Below, in pieces: positions 1-9,017 of a stretch of 45,743 nucleotides of DNA (the first letter of the stretch is position 1; each line of letters opens with the position of its first letter). The position numbers and the translations under genes were made by a program. The DNA lies in the NCBI GenBank assembly GCA_947467395.1, contig CANIIC010000013.1, positions 1-45,743 of the forward strand. The letters are read 5' to 3'. The notes beneath the pieces are model-generated. The model worked only from the letters and a program-made list of their open reading frames with translations. It did no database searches and was not told the origin of the DNA. The DNA comes from Bryobacterales bacterium. Lineage in GTDB: Bacteria > Acidobacteriota > Terriglobia > Bryobacterales > Bryobacteraceae.

Positions 1-159
1 CGTGCCGTTGAGCGTGGCGCCGTCTGCTTTCAAGCTATAGCCGACGGTGACTGCACCATTGGGCGTGTCTACGCTGCCGGACCACTTGCCATCGATGTCG
101 GCGGCAAAAGCCGAGACTGCCGTCAGGACGAGCGCGCACATCAGGAGACGAATCTTCAT
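1..159 (-). CDS. Secreted hypothetical protein, N-terminal 53 residues only
   Basis: Reading frame open from ATG at 159 to the window edge, so the C-terminus lies outside. The first 20 residues form a clear signal peptide (MKIRLLMCALVLTAV, then SAFA-A), followed by DIDGKWSGSV and a beta-rich start, as in small secreted acidobacterial proteins whose mature part begins with a D-G-x-W motif. A TAGACT hexamer lies 6 bases before the ATG and the bases between are CAGGGG, so either a leaderless start or a very close ribosome site is possible. The function is not recognisable from this fragment. Confidence 0.7.
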   Translation of the reverse strand, partial: MKIRLLMCALVLTAVSAFAADIDGKWSGSVDTPNGAVTVGYSLKADGATLNGT

Positions 160-165
160 CCCCTG

Positions 166-171
166 AGTCTA
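166..171 (-). promoter_or_regulatory. Possible -10 element close to the start codon
   Basis: On the minus strand this reads TAGACT and ends 6 bases before the ATG at 159. It fits the short -10-to-start spacing seen at several genes in the window. No convincing -35 is visible. Confidence 0.3.
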
Positions 172-206
172 GTACAGCGCTGCTTGTAATTTGAGGTGGG
201 TCCGAA

Positions 207-1469
207 CTACTGCTGGTATTCGATCTCGGCCTGCACGTCACGCCAGTCAGGGGCATCCAGGGGCCGATTGAGGCGCTCGATCGAGCTGATCATTTCTCTG
301 GATTCATACGGCCCCAATCGAGGCGCGCGGAAGGAGAACTGAGAGAGGGGCGGCTGATTCGCAGCCGCCCGGAGAGTGACATTTACTACAACACCACTGA
401 GAGAACCATGGGTGTGATTCACCACCAGGTAGTGAATCTGCGGTGGCCGGTCCGGAAGGTCGGTCACGAAGCGGACTCCAGTGACCTCGATCTCCGCGGG
501 TGCCCTGTGCTCCACACGCGCGGGGGCAGGCTCGGGTACGGATGCCGGTTCCACCGCCTTCGCCACAGGCTTGGTGTCCGGTGCATTCGAGCGGGCCAGT
601 GTGGGCATGGCATAGAAGACTCCGGCGATCGCCACTGCCAGGAATCCTGATGCTACGGCGATGCTGACGAATGTTCCGGACCTGCGCTGGGCCTGCAGCC
701 GTCCCCCGAGCGGCAGCATCTTAGCGATGCCGGCCGCGTTGAGCGAGGTGAGCTCGAAGGGAAGGGTTGGGCCGGGCAGGCCGATCTGTTCGACCGGATC
801 AGAGGAAGCCAGACTGAGATCGCCCTTGGCGACACGAATCGCGGACGGAGAAAGGGTTGGGTTGTGCACTGCGGCCGCGAGCGGAGGTTCACCGGAGAAC
901 GGCGAGGCGAGCTTGGGCAGTTGCGCCTCCCATTGGGTCAACAGCGGCTCGACCGCGATCTGCGGTGCTCCGGACTGGATTTGCGCTAGAGCGCGGGCCT
1001 GCGGGTCGCGCAGGGGAGCATGCGGCAGTTCGGTGGCGAGGGATGGCTCCGGCTGGGAGAACTGGGCGTCGGCCTCCGGCAAGCGCACGGACGCAGGCGC
1101 GGCGCTCAGTGGCTCGGTGGGCAGGACCAACGGTTGCGGTATGGAGGCCGCAAGAACGGACTTCGACCGCGGATTATGTGGCATGCGCGGCTGCAGGTTC
1201 GGCTCAGCCGTTGTGGTTGTCGCCGGTGGCAGTAGCGCCACGGGTGCGGTTGGGGCGGTCAGTAATAGAGGTTCGGCGGCTATGACTGGGGCGGGTGCCG
1301 GGGCTGCCACCACCTCCGCCGTGAGGATCTTCGGCGCGGACGGAGGCTCAGTGGCAACGCTTACGGTGGGGACCGCTTCCGTCGCGATCGCGGAGGGGTC
1401 GCATGCGGAACATTCCTTTGCCGTCGGGGCGATTTCGCGCCCACACTCCGGGCAGATCCAATGGAACAT
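207..1469 (-). CDS. Zinc-ribbon, Pro/Ala-rich single-pass membrane protein
   Basis: 420 residues. It opens with a zinc-ribbon of the form CPEC (C6, C9) and CSAC (C20, C23). A long low-complexity stretch rich in Ala, Pro and Leu follows (about 30-250). One hydrophobic segment (about 267-287) is preceded by basic residues, and a compact beta-rich C-terminal domain (about 320-420) contains a conserved-looking ITYLVVNHT-like strand (actual IHYLVVNHT). The zinc ribbon would be cytoplasmic and the C-terminal domain outside. The C-terminal part could be an FxLYD-like beta sandwich, but I cannot prove this. TATAGT lies 6 bases before the ATG. The gene appears to be its own transcription unit behind feoB. 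Function unknown. Confidence 0.75.
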   Translation of the reverse strand: MFHWICPECGREIAPTAKECSACDPSAIATEAVPTVSVATEPPSAPKILTAEVVAAPAPAPVIAAEPLLLTAPTAPVALLPPATTTTAEPNLQPRMPHNPRSKSVLAASIPQPLVLPTEPLSAAPASVRLPEADAQFSQPEPSLATELPHAPLRDPQARALAQIQSGAPQIAVEPLLTQWEAQLPKLASPFSGEPPLAAAVHNPTLSPSAIRVAKGDLSLASSDPVEQIGLPGPTLPFELTSLNAAGIAKMLPLGGRLQAQRRSGTFVSIAVASGFLAVAIAGVFYAMPTLARSNAPDTKPVAKAVEPASVPEPAPARVEHRAPAEIEVTGVRFVTDLPDRPPQIHYLVVNHTHGSLSGVVVNVTLRAAANQPPLSQFSFRAPRLGPYESREMISSIERLNRPLDAPDWRDVQAEIEYQQ

Positions 1470-1475
1470 GCAGCT

Positions 1476-1481
1476 ACTATA
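1476..1481 (-). promoter_or_regulatory. -10 element (TATAGT) next to the start codon
   Basis: Minus-strand TATAGT, five of six matches to TATAAT, separated from the ATG at 1469 by six bases. A transcript begun from it would have almost no leader. No good -35 hexamer is seen at 16-18 bases upstream. Confidence 0.4.
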
Positions 1482-1567
1482 AACTGACTAGTCCCAATAG
1501 GCCGTCCGATACAAACCTTAGGTGCGATCAGGATTCAATCTCAGGTGAGTACTGAGGGTACGTCGTC

Positions 1568-3466
1568 TTAAGACCACCACAACGAGACTAGACGGTTGGC
1601 CAGAAACGCACAGCCATAGGCCATGGACGTCATGTACGCCCATTGGATGGCGGGCCATTTCCAACTGCCGGTCTCGCGGCGAACGACGGCACTCGTGGAC
1701 ATGCACTGCATGGCGAAGGCGAAGAAGACCAGCAGCGCGACGGCGCCGCCCAGGGTCAGGTCGCTTTGCAGCGCTTGTTGCAGGCCAACGGTTTCAGGCG
1801 TTCCCTCGATGCCATAGATTGTGCCCAGCGTGCCGACGATCACTTCGCGCGCGGCGAGCGAGGTGATCAGGCCGATGCCAATCTTCCAGTTGAAGCCCAA
1901 CGGCCGGATGAGCGGTTCAACGAAGTGCCCGATCTGTCCGATGAAGCTCTGGGCGATCTGCGGCGCTTGGCCATTCTGCAACGGAAGCGACGACAGAATC
2001 CACAGCACGACAGCGATGCCCAGGATCACGGTACCGGCCCGTCGCAGGAAGACCTTCGAGCGGTCCAGCAGGCGCAGCACGATGGATTGTACGGTGGGCC
2101 AGCGATAGGGCGGCATTTCGAGGACGAACGGCGAACGGGCGCTCTTCAAGACCGTCGACTTCAAGACCCGTGCCGTTAGGATCGCGGCGACGAAGCCCAG
2201 TAGGTACAGACCCAGCATCATGGCCGTGCGCGAACTCAGCAGCGGACCCAGCAAGGGCCGGTCCGGGATGAAGGCGTTGATCACCAGCGCGTACACCGGC
2301 AGGCGTGCCGAGCAGGTCATGAACGGAGCGATCAGGATCGTCGCGATGCGGTCGCGTTTGTTCTCAATGGTGCGCGTTGCCATGATGGCGGGCACCGCGC
2401 AGGCGTAGGCCGAAAGCAGCGGGATGAAGCTCTTGCCTTGCAGGCCAAAGCGGGCCATGGTGCGATCGGCGATCAGTGCCGCGCGGGCCAGGTAGCCGGA
2501 GTCTTCGAGGATCCCGATGAAGAAAAACAACAGCAGGATCTGCGGCAGGAATACCAGCACACTGCCGACGCCGCTCCAGATGCCGTCGATGAGCAACGAC
2601 TTCAGCATGGGGTTCGTGATCTGCGTGCCGAGCCACATACCGGACGCTTCGATGATTTTTGAGACGCCGTCCATCAAAGGCGTGGCCCAACTGAAGATGG
2701 CCTGGAAGACGGCCAATACGACCAGAGCGAAGACCAAGGGTCCGGCGACGGGATGCAGGAAGACACCATCCAGACGGCGTGTCCACAACGGCGGGGCGGG
2801 GGGCCGATATTTGCCCTTCGCGCCAATGTTAGCCGCCCATTCGCGGCAGCGCGGGATGTCTTGGAGGACCGGCAGTTGAACTTTGGCGGCGACCGGATGC
2901 GGCGACACCGTGGCGCCTTCGAGGAACTGCAGAACCTTGTCGACGCCTTCGCCGCGATTCGCACTGGTCATCGCCACCGGAGCGCCCAACTGCGCCCCCA
3001 GCGCGATGATGTCCACGCCGCCTCCGCGCTTGGCGAGGTCGTCGGCCATGTTCAGCACAACCAGCGTCGGGAGACCCAGGGCCAGCACCGGAGCCGCTAG
3101 TACGAGATGTCGTGCGAGGTTCGTCGAATCGAGCACCAGCAGCACGGCGTCCGGCCGCGGCAGGCCGTCCATCTTACCCATCAGAACGTCGTGGGTGACG
3201 CGTTCGTCGTCGGTGCGCGGCTGCAGGCTGTAGATTCCTGGAAGATCGATGGCGGTGACTTCGCGGCCGGAGGCGAGTTGGACTCGGCCCAAGTGGTGCT
3301 CGACGGTGACGCCAGGGAAATTCGCGACCTTCTGGCGCAAACCGGTCAGGCGATTAAAGAGAGAGGATTTGCCCGCGTTGGGCGGTCCGATGAGAGCGAC
3401 AACACGATTCGCGGCACCCGCGGAGGCGGGGATGGTTCCGACCGAGGCGTCGTGGCACTCTGCCAT
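1568..3466 (-). CDS. feoB: Ferrous iron transporter FeoB
   Basis: 632 residues. FeoB is the inner-membrane Fe(II) permease with an N-terminal G domain. Visible are G1 GPPNAGKS (27-34), the switch Thr in PGVTVE (51-56), G3 DLPG (74-77), G4 NMAD (139-142) and G5 SAN (168-170). The C-terminal half has the two gate regions and many membrane helices. Family members are usually 700-800 residues, so this one is on the short side, mainly in the linker after the G domain. The start at 3466 lies 6 bases after the feoA stop, so the two are co-transcribed. The last residues are LANRLVSLWWS, with no Cys-rich FeoC-like tail. Confidence 0.96.
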   Translation of the reverse strand: MAECHDASVGTIPASAGAANRVVALIGPPNAGKSSLFNRLTGLRQKVANFPGVTVEHHLGRVQLASGREVTAIDLPGIYSLQPRTDDERVTHDVLMGKMDGLPRPDAVLLVLDSTNLARHLVLAAPVLALGLPTLVVLNMADDLAKRGGGVDIIALGAQLGAPVAMTSANRGEGVDKVLQFLEGATVSPHPVAAKVQLPVLQDIPRCREWAANIGAKGKYRPPAPPLWTRRLDGVFLHPVAGPLVFALVVLAVFQAIFSWATPLMDGVSKIIEASGMWLGTQITNPMLKSLLIDGIWSGVGSVLVFLPQILLLFFFIGILEDSGYLARAALIADRTMARFGLQGKSFIPLLSAYACAVPAIMATRTIENKRDRIATILIAPFMTCSARLPVYALVINAFIPDRPLLGPLLSSRTAMMLGLYLLGFVAAILTARVLKSTVLKSARSPFVLEMPPYRWPTVQSIVLRLLDRSKVFLRRAGTVILGIAVVLWILSSLPLQNGQAPQIAQSFIGQIGHFVEPLIRPLGFNWKIGIGLITSLAAREVIVGTLGTIYGIEGTPETVGLQQALQSDLTLGGAVALLVFFAFAMQCMSTSAVVRRETGSWKWPAIQWAYMTSMAYGCAFLANRLVSLWWS

Positions 3467-3472
3467 GGGTAG

Positions 3473-3721
3473 TTACGACCGTAAGATCAGATGCTGAGCG
3501 GTTTCACGCCGCAGGGCCACTTCGGAACCGTCCACCCGGAAGACCCGGGGATCGCCACCGGGGGCCTGATGCGCGGAAGTGACCGTGTGTCCGGGCACAA
3601 ATCCGAGTTCCATCAGCCGCCGAGCGTCGTCTTCCGGCAGTTCCAAGCGATCCAAAACGCCGCTCTCGCCCCGTTTGAGGTGGGTGAGATTGAGCGGTCC
3701 GTTCTTGACAATGGCTTGCAT
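3473..3721 (-). CDS. feoA: Ferrous iron transport protein A (FeoA)
   Basis: 82 residues, an SH3-like small cytosolic partner of FeoB. The FeoA pattern is visible: L-T-H-L-K-R-G-E near the N-terminus, RRLMELGFVPGHTV in the middle and VALRRETAQHL at the end. The reading frame stays open further upstream, to about 3922, but those residues do not look like FeoA. I chose ATG 3721 because it gives the usual family length and because a promoter-like pair (TTGACT, 17 bases, GATACT) ends 9 bases before it. The gene is first in the feoAB operon. Confidence 0.93.
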   Translation of the reverse strand: MQAIVKNGPLNLTHLKRGESGVLDRLELPEDDARRLMELGFVPGHTVTSAHQAPGGDPRVFRVDGSEVALRRETAQHLILRS

Positions 3722-3730
3722 CTCGATATC

Positions 3731-3759
3731 AGTATCAGACCACAACTGATTGAAGTCAA
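3731..3759 (-). promoter_or_regulatory. feoA promoter, possibly overlapping an iron-regulator site
   Basis: On the minus strand TTGACT (3759-3754), a 17-base spacer and GATACT (3736-3731) form a plausible sigma-70 promoter with the start codon 9 bases further on. GATACT is followed directly by GATATC, two hexamers that resemble the GATAAT unit of Fur boxes. Upstream of the -35 is a small inverted repeat, CCCTT-TGCG-AAGGG (3760-3773). Iron control by Fur is a guess from these hexamers and the gene function. Confidence 0.4.
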
Positions 3760-3884
3760 CCCTTTGCGAAGGGCTCAGTACCACTAATTGCTTGCATCTG
3801 GCGGTCTGTGGCAAAAGTATAACACAATAGAGGACCGAAAGAGTCCACTTTGAGCCTGGGCTCAAATCTAGCATCATAGTCAGG

Positions 3885-5285
3885 ATGGAATTACACTTAC
3901 CGGCTCCGGTCGCCCGAACCATCCGCGATTTGCGGACGGCGGGGCATCGAGCGGTAGTGGTCGGTGGCGCTGTTCGGGATGGATTGCTGGGGCTGGAACC
4001 GAAAGATTTCGACGTCGAGGTCTACGGCATCCACTACGACCAGCTGGCCGGGTTGCTCTCCACTCAGGGGCATGTGGATCTGGTGGGCAAGAGCTTCGGC
4101 GTGGTGAAACTGCACACCGCCGATGGCGATTTCGATTTTGCTGTGCCACGCCGGGACAGCAAGTTCGGGCTGCATCATCGCGACTTCCGCGCTGAGTTCG
4201 ATCCGGCGATCACGCCGCAGCAGGCGGCTAGCCGTCGCGACTTCACGATCAACGCGATGGCGTGGGACCCGATCGATGGCGCGCTGCTCGATTTCTTCGG
4301 CGGCGCGGCGGATTTGGAGTCTGGGTTGCTGCGCGCGACCAGCCACGCGTTTTCTGAAGATCCACTGCGCGTCCTGCGTGGCTTGCAGCTCGCTGCCCGG
4401 TTCGACCTGAGCCTAGAGTCGAACACCGCAGCCATGTGCCAGTCGATCGCGGACCAATACGGCACCATCGCCGTCGAGCGCGTGGGCGACGAGTTCATGA
4501 AGTGGGCGGTGAAGGGCCGGACGCCGGGCACCATCGCTGGGTATCTGAAGGCCAGCGGTTGGGATGTGCACTTTCCCGAGATCACGGCCTTGGCCGGAAC
4601 GCCGCAGGATCCCGACTGGCATCCGGAAGGGGACGTCGGCACGCATACGATGTTGGTCTTGAACGCTGCAGCGCGGGTCGCCGAGCGCGAGCAACTCGAC
4701 GACGAGGAGCGCGCGATTCTGGTGTTCTCCGCGCTGTGCCACGATTTCGCCAAGCCGAAGACCACAATGCTGCGCGAGCGCGATGGCAAGATGCGCTGGA
4801 GTTCGTGGGGGCATGAACCCGAAGGTGGCCCCATGGCACGTGAGTTCCTGCGCCGGATCCACATCAAGGCGGCGATCGTGGACCGCGTAGTGCCGTTGGT
4901 GGAAAATCATCTGGCCCATTCGAACATCGCGAAGGGCGAAGTCACGCCGCGGGCCGTTCGCCGCCTGGCGATACGTCTTGCTCCGGCCAATATCGAACAG
5001 CTCACGCGGTTGGTGGAGGCGGACCACTCTGGACGTCCGCCGTTGCCTCCGGGCTTGCCGCCGGGTGCGCTCAAGATCCGCGATGCGGCGCGCGCGCAAG
5101 CCGTCGAACAAGGTCCGCAGCCGCCACTGCTGTTGGGCCGTCACGTCTTGCCGTATTTCGAAGGCAAGGCCGGCAAGCACATCGGGGAAGTAACGGCAGC
5201 AGCTTACGAAGCGCAGGCTGACGGTCTGTTTTCAGACGAAGCAGGCGCGCTTGACTGGCTTGATGAATACATGCAGCGGCCCTAG
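3885..5285 (+). CDS. cca: CCA-type tRNA nucleotidyltransferase/poly(A) polymerase with HD domain
   Basis: 466 residues. The N-terminal nucleotidyltransferase domain has GGAVRDGLLG (27-36), the metal-binding pair D41-F-D43 and RRDFTINAM (117-125). Together these define the class II CCA/poly(A) polymerase head and neck. An HD phosphohydrolase domain follows, with GTHTMLV and the HD pair H286-D287 in ALCHDFAKP. Such enzymes repair or add the 3'-CCA of tRNA, and the HD part can carry phosphatase or phosphodiesterase activity. Whether this one adds C as well as A cannot be told from sequence alone. The gene is divergent from feoA across a 163-base gap and convergent with the small gene that follows, the stop codons overlapping. 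Confidence 0.87.
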   Translation: MELHLPAPVARTIRDLRTAGHRAVVVGGAVRDGLLGLEPKDFDVEVYGIHYDQLAGLLSTQGHVDLVGKSFGVVKLHTADGDFDFAVPRRDSKFGLHHRDFRAEFDPAITPQQAASRRDFTINAMAWDPIDGALLDFFGGAADLESGLLRATSHAFSEDPLRVLRGLQLAARFDLSLESNTAAMCQSIADQYGTIAVERVGDEFMKWAVKGRTPGTIAGYLKASGWDVHFPEITALAGTPQDPDWHPEGDVGTHTMLVLNAAARVAEREQLDDEERAILVFSALCHDFAKPKTTMLRERDGKMRWSSWGHEPEGGPMAREFLRRIHIKAAIVDRVVPLVENHLAHSNIAKGEVTPRAVRRLAIRLAPANIEQLTRLVEADHSGRPPLPPGLPPGALKIRDAARAQAVEQGPQPPLLLGRHVLPYFEGKAGKHIGEVTAAAYEAQADGLFSDEAGALDWLDEYMQRP

Positions 5286-5530
5286 TTGCGCTTCGCTTTC
5301 TGTTTCAACATCCGGTCAATTTCACTATCGCGGCCTTTCATCCTCTCGCGTCGTTTGTCGATGCGTTCGGACTCCTGTGCAGGCGTGTTGGGGCGGGTGG
5401 GGAGGACAGGCTTCACCACACGAGGGCCGGGCGCGACGTGAATGGGGAGAGCCTGTGCTTGATGCGGTTGCTGGGCGGAAAGCGGCAGGCCGATGAGAAC
5501 CGTTGCTGCGAGTTGTCCAAGAGAGCGCAT
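5282..5530 (-). CDS. Small secreted basic protein, unknown function
   Basis: 82 residues from ATG 5530, chosen because AGAGG lies 8 bases before it; ATG 5536 is an alternative. A signal peptide (MRSLGQLAATVLIGLPLSAQ) precedes a Pro-rich segment. The C-terminal third is highly charged, rich in Arg, Lys and Glu and probably helical (SERIDKRRERMKGRDSEIDR). The gene overlaps the stop codon of the nucleotidyltransferase on the other strand. No family is recognised. Confidence 0.6.
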   Translation of the reverse strand: MRSLGQLAATVLIGLPLSAQQPHQAQALPIHVAPGPRVVKPVLPTRPNTPAQESERIDKRRERMKGRDSEIDRMLKQKAKRN

Positions 5531-5601
5531 GTGCATCACCTCTCGCTTATCGGATGATGCGCGGGGGATGTGCGTTTCATCTTTGGCGCGGCTGAAGCCG
5601 A

Positions 5602-5607
5602 TAGAAT
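5602..5607 (+). promoter_or_regulatory. Possible -10 element of the S9 peptidase gene
   Basis: TAGAAT, five of six to consensus, ends 7 bases before ATG 5615. It overlaps another in-frame ATG (5606), which supports 5615 as the used start if the message is leaderless. Confidence 0.35.
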
Positions 5608-5614
5608 GAATGTG

Positions 5615-7657
5615 ATGCGTCCCACAGCATTGGTACTATTTTTGTTCCTTCCTGCGCTCTGGGCTCAACCCGGCGCGACGGCCACGCGGCCCGCGTTCAC
5701 CGTGGAGACGATGTTGAAGCTGGCGCGCGTCAGCGAACCGACCATTTCGCCCGACGGATTGCAGGTGGCGTTCAGCGTGCAAACGGTGGACATCGCGAAC
5801 AATACGAAACCCACTCAGATCTATGTCGTGCCGGTTGCCGGCGGTACGCCGAAACAGTTGACGCGCGAGGGCTCGCAGAACGGCCGCCCGCGGTGGTCGC
5901 CGGATTCGAAGCGGCTGTACTTCGTTTCCAATCGAAGCGGTTCATCGCAGATCTGGGCCATGAATGCGGATGGCGCGCAGCAGAAGCAGGTCACGAAGCT
6001 CGCCTCGGAAGCCAGCGGGGTGACGGTAGTTCCGAATGGAGAACGGCTGTTGTTCCTCTCCAACGTATTTCCTGAATGCGCCGCTGACGACGCCTGTAAT
6101 GCGCGCAAGATCGATGAAGAAAACAAGAGTAAGGTGAAGGCTCGCATCTACACGTCGTTACTGTTCCGTCACTGGAACGAATGGCGGGGCGAGCGTCGGC
6201 AGCATCTGCTGACCGCAAAGACGGATGGTTCCGATGTGCGGGATCTCACGCCCGGGCAGTACGACGTGCCGCCGTTCTCGTTGGGCGGTCCCGAGGGCTA
6301 CGCGGTTTCGCCCGATTCCACGGAAGTGGCGTTCGTGATGAACGTGGATGTGGATGCGGCCTCCAGCACGAACTCGGATATTTACACGGTGCCGCTCGCA
6401 GGCGGGGATGCTCGCAAGATCACCAATGGTTTGGGTGCGGATAACGGACCGTCCTATTCTCCAGACGGCCGCATGCTGGGGTTCCTGTCCCAAGCTCGCC
6501 CGGGCCTGGAAAGCGATCGCTGGCGCTTGATGGTGCTCGACCGCGCCACGGGCCGCGCCAGCAGTGTGACCGAAGGCTTGGATCGTTGGGTGAACAGCTT
6601 CACTTGGTCACCGGATTCCACGCGTTTGTTCTTCACGGCTGAAGATCGAGGTCGAACGGGTGTGCAGATGGTACAGGCGACCGGCGGCGGGCTTCGGAAT
6701 ATCATCACCGGCGCCTCCAGTCTGGATGATGTCCAGTTCAGCCCGGACGGCCGCACTATGATCTATAGCGAGATGAGCGGCTCGCGGCCTACGGAGTTGT
6801 ATCGCGTCAGTTCCACGGGCGGCACGGCTGCCGCACTCACGCATTTGAACGACGGCGTGCTCCTGTCCACGCAGCTGACGGCTCTCGAGGACTTAACCAT
6901 CGATACGGCAGATCGCTCGCGGATACAATCCTTCATTGTGAAACCGCCCAGTTTCGATCCGTCGCGGCGGTATCCGGTGATGGTCCTGCTGCACGGTGGT
7001 CCGCAGGGATCCTGGGGCGAGGCATGGAGCTATCGCTGGAATGCGCAGGTGATGGCCGGCGCGGGCTTCGTAGTGGTGATGCCGAATCCTCGCGGTTCCA
7101 CCGGTTATGGCCAGCGCTTTATCGATGAAGTCAGCAATGACTGGGGTGGCAAGGCGTATGACGACATCATGGCCGTAGTGGACCGCGTGGCTACGCTGCC
7201 TTATGTGGATCGAGATCGCATGGTGGCCGCCGGTGGTTCCTATGGTGGCTACATGACCAACTGGCTGCTGGGTCATACGAATCGTTTCAAAGCGCTGGTA
7301 TCCCACGCGGGCGTGTTCGACCTGAAGAGCATGGCCGGGGAAACCGAAGAGCTATGGTTCGTGAAAGCCGAGTTCGGCGGGATGCCGTGGGACAGTACGC
7401 TTGCCTACGACCGCTGGTCCCCCAGTAACTTTGTCAAAGACTTTAAAACGCCCACGCTGGTCATCCACGGAGAACTCGATTACCGGGTTCCGGTGACGCA
7501 GGGTCTGCAACTCTTCACCGCTCTCCAATCGCAGAAAGTGCCCTCTCGATTGTTGCTATTTCCTGATGAAGGGCACTGGATCATGAAGCCGCAAAACACG
7601 CTTTTGTGGTATTCGCAATTTCTGGGATGGATGGACGAGTGGGTCAACAAAATGTAG
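5615..7657 (+). CDS. Secreted S9 family (prolyl oligopeptidase-type) peptidase
   Basis: 680 residues from ATG 5615 (683 from ATG 5606). The signal peptide is MRPTALVLFLFLPALWAQ. Residues about 30-400 form a beta-propeller with repeated P-D-G/S and W-S-P-D motifs (PD40/TolB-like). The C-terminal alpha/beta hydrolase carries the triad: S542 in GGSYGGYM, D622 in GELDYRVP and H654 in DEGHWI. This matches dipeptidyl peptidase/acylaminoacyl peptidase enzymes that trim short peptides outside the cytoplasm. The next gene starts inside its last codons, so the two are likely translated together. In-frame GTG codons further upstream were rejected because they would precede the signal peptide. Confidence 0.93.
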   Translation: MRPTALVLFLFLPALWAQPGATATRPAFTVETMLKLARVSEPTISPDGLQVAFSVQTVDIANNTKPTQIYVVPVAGGTPKQLTREGSQNGRPRWSPDSKRLYFVSNRSGSSQIWAMNADGAQQKQVTKLASEASGVTVVPNGERLLFLSNVFPECAADDACNARKIDEENKSKVKARIYTSLLFRHWNEWRGERRQHLLTAKTDGSDVRDLTPGQYDVPPFSLGGPEGYAVSPDSTEVAFVMNVDVDAASSTNSDIYTVPLAGGDARKITNGLGADNGPSYSPDGRMLGFLSQARPGLESDRWRLMVLDRATGRASSVTEGLDRWVNSFTWSPDSTRLFFTAEDRGRTGVQMVQATGGGLRNIITGASSLDDVQFSPDGRTMIYSEMSGSRPTELYRVSSTGGTAAALTHLNDGVLLSTQLTALEDLTIDTADRSRIQSFIVKPPSFDPSRRYPVMVLLHGGPQGSWGEAWSYRWNAQVMAGAGFVVVMPNPRGSTGYGQRFIDEVSNDWGGKAYDDIMAVVDRVATLPYVDRDRMVAAGGSYGGYMTNWLLGHTNRFKALVSHAGVFDLKSMAGETEELWFVKAEFGGMPWDSTLAYDRWSPSNFVKDFKTPTLVIHGELDYRVPVTQGLQLFTALQSQKVPSRLLLFPDEGHWIMKPQNTLLWYSQFLGWMDEWVNKM

Positions 7658-9009
7658 CACTGGCCGCGATGGCGGCTCTGATTTTGGTGTCGTGTTCCCC
7701 TGTGCCGCCCGAGGTGTCCGTTCGGGAAGCCCTTGCCAAACAAAGTATGGGTGTGATCCGTCTGCCGTCGGGCGATATCGTGCTGACCACTCCTTTACGC
7801 TTGCCTGTCGGGGGCAGGGATCTGGAAGTGCGCGGCTCGGATTCCACGCGCATTGTGGCAGGACCTGGGTTTCAGGGGAAAGCGTTGATCATCGTCGAGA
7901 ATGCCAGGAATGTGACCTTGGCTGGTTTTGAAGTGGTCGGCAATCGAGATGCTGTGGCTAAGCCGCTCGAATTGGCGCCGCCTGAAAATGCGTTCCGCGT
8001 CTGGTATGAGAACAATGGAATACTTGCGGATCAGGTAGAGGGCCTCACGTTGGAGCAGGTCACGTTTCGGCAGGTGGGCTCGTTCCCGATATTGGTCAGC
8101 CGTTCGTCCGGCGTTCACATTCGTGATGTGAATGTGTTTGATTCCGGCTCGGTCGATGCCAAAGGCAAGAACAATGCTACTGGTGGCATCCTGCTTGAAG
8201 AAGGTACGTCTGATTTTGAAGTACGCAATTCCACGTTCCGGAACATCCGCGGAAATGCGCTATGGACGCACTCCCTGCTGACATCGCCGCAGTTGCAGGA
8301 CGGCGTGTTCTCCAGCAATAAGTTTGAACGTATCGGTCGCGACGCCATCCAGGTGGGGCACGCCAAGCGGGTCAAGGTGGAAGATAATACCGGCCGGGAG
8401 ATCGGGTATCCGTTTGAGATCGTTGACGTCGAGCATGGCGGGACTCCGGTGGCGATTGACACGGCCGGGGATGTGGAAGGAACGCAATATACGCGCAATG
8501 AATTCGACGAGATCAATGGCAAGTGCATGGACCTCGACGGCTTCCACGATGGAGTGATTGCCGACAACAGCTGCGTCAATCGCGGCAAGGCCACGGATTA
8601 CCCGCACGGGCATTTCGGAATCGTGATGAACAATACCAATGCCAACGCGCATTCGAATCACATTCAATTGACCGGCAACCTCATCGATGGTGCGAAGTAT
8701 GGCGGGCTGTTCCTGATGGGTTCCGATAACACGATCGCCAATAACCGCTTCCAGAACGTGAACCTCGCCTTGTGCAACGAGAGTTCGAAAGACTGCGTGT
8801 ACAAGGCGGATGAACCGAACATGTTGCAATCCGGCATCTACATTGGTTCCGGCGTGGCTCGTAAGGAAGAGGCCAAGGGCAATGTCATTCGCGGAAACAC
8901 CGTCACGGGGCACAAGATGTCCGCCCGCTGCGTGATGGCTGGGCCCGGCGTTTCGCTCGCGGCGAATACCATCCAGAACAATACCTGCCGCGACACTGTT
9001 GGACAGTAG
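7627..9009 (+). CDS. Right-handed parallel beta-helix lipoprotein
   Basis: 460 residues from ATG 7627, which overlaps the peptidase by 31 bases in another frame. The N-terminus is a lipoprotein signal with one Arg, a hydrophobic run and lipobox L-V-S-C23. The body is a series of beta-helix coils with repeated N-x-x-F, D-A-I-x-V and G-N motifs, as in pectate-lyase-like folds (NosD/Pec_lyase/PL6-like). It is likely a surface-anchored polysaccharide-binding or -cleaving protein; no catalytic set can be named with certainty. GTG 7639 is another possible start. It precedes the Wzt-like gene by 23 bases. Confidence 0.8.
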   Translation: MDGRVGQQNVALAAMAALILVSCSPVPPEVSVREALAKQSMGVIRLPSGDIVLTTPLRLPVGGRDLEVRGSDSTRIVAGPGFQGKALIIVENARNVTLAGFEVVGNRDAVAKPLELAPPENAFRVWYENNGILADQVEGLTLEQVTFRQVGSFPILVSRSSGVHIRDVNVFDSGSVDAKGKNNATGGILLEEGTSDFEVRNSTFRNIRGNALWTHSLLTSPQLQDGVFSSNKFERIGRDAIQVGHAKRVKVEDNTGREIGYPFEIVDVEHGGTPVAIDTAGDVEGTQYTRNEFDEINGKCMDLDGFHDGVIADNSCVNRGKATDYPHGHFGIVMNNTNANAHSNHIQLTGNLIDGAKYGGLFLMGSDNTIANNRFQNVNLALCNESSKDCVYKADEPNMLQSGIYIGSGVARKEEAKGNVIRGNTVTGHKMSARCVMAGPGVSLAANTIQNNTCRDTVGQ

Positions 9010-9017
9010 TTTGGCGC

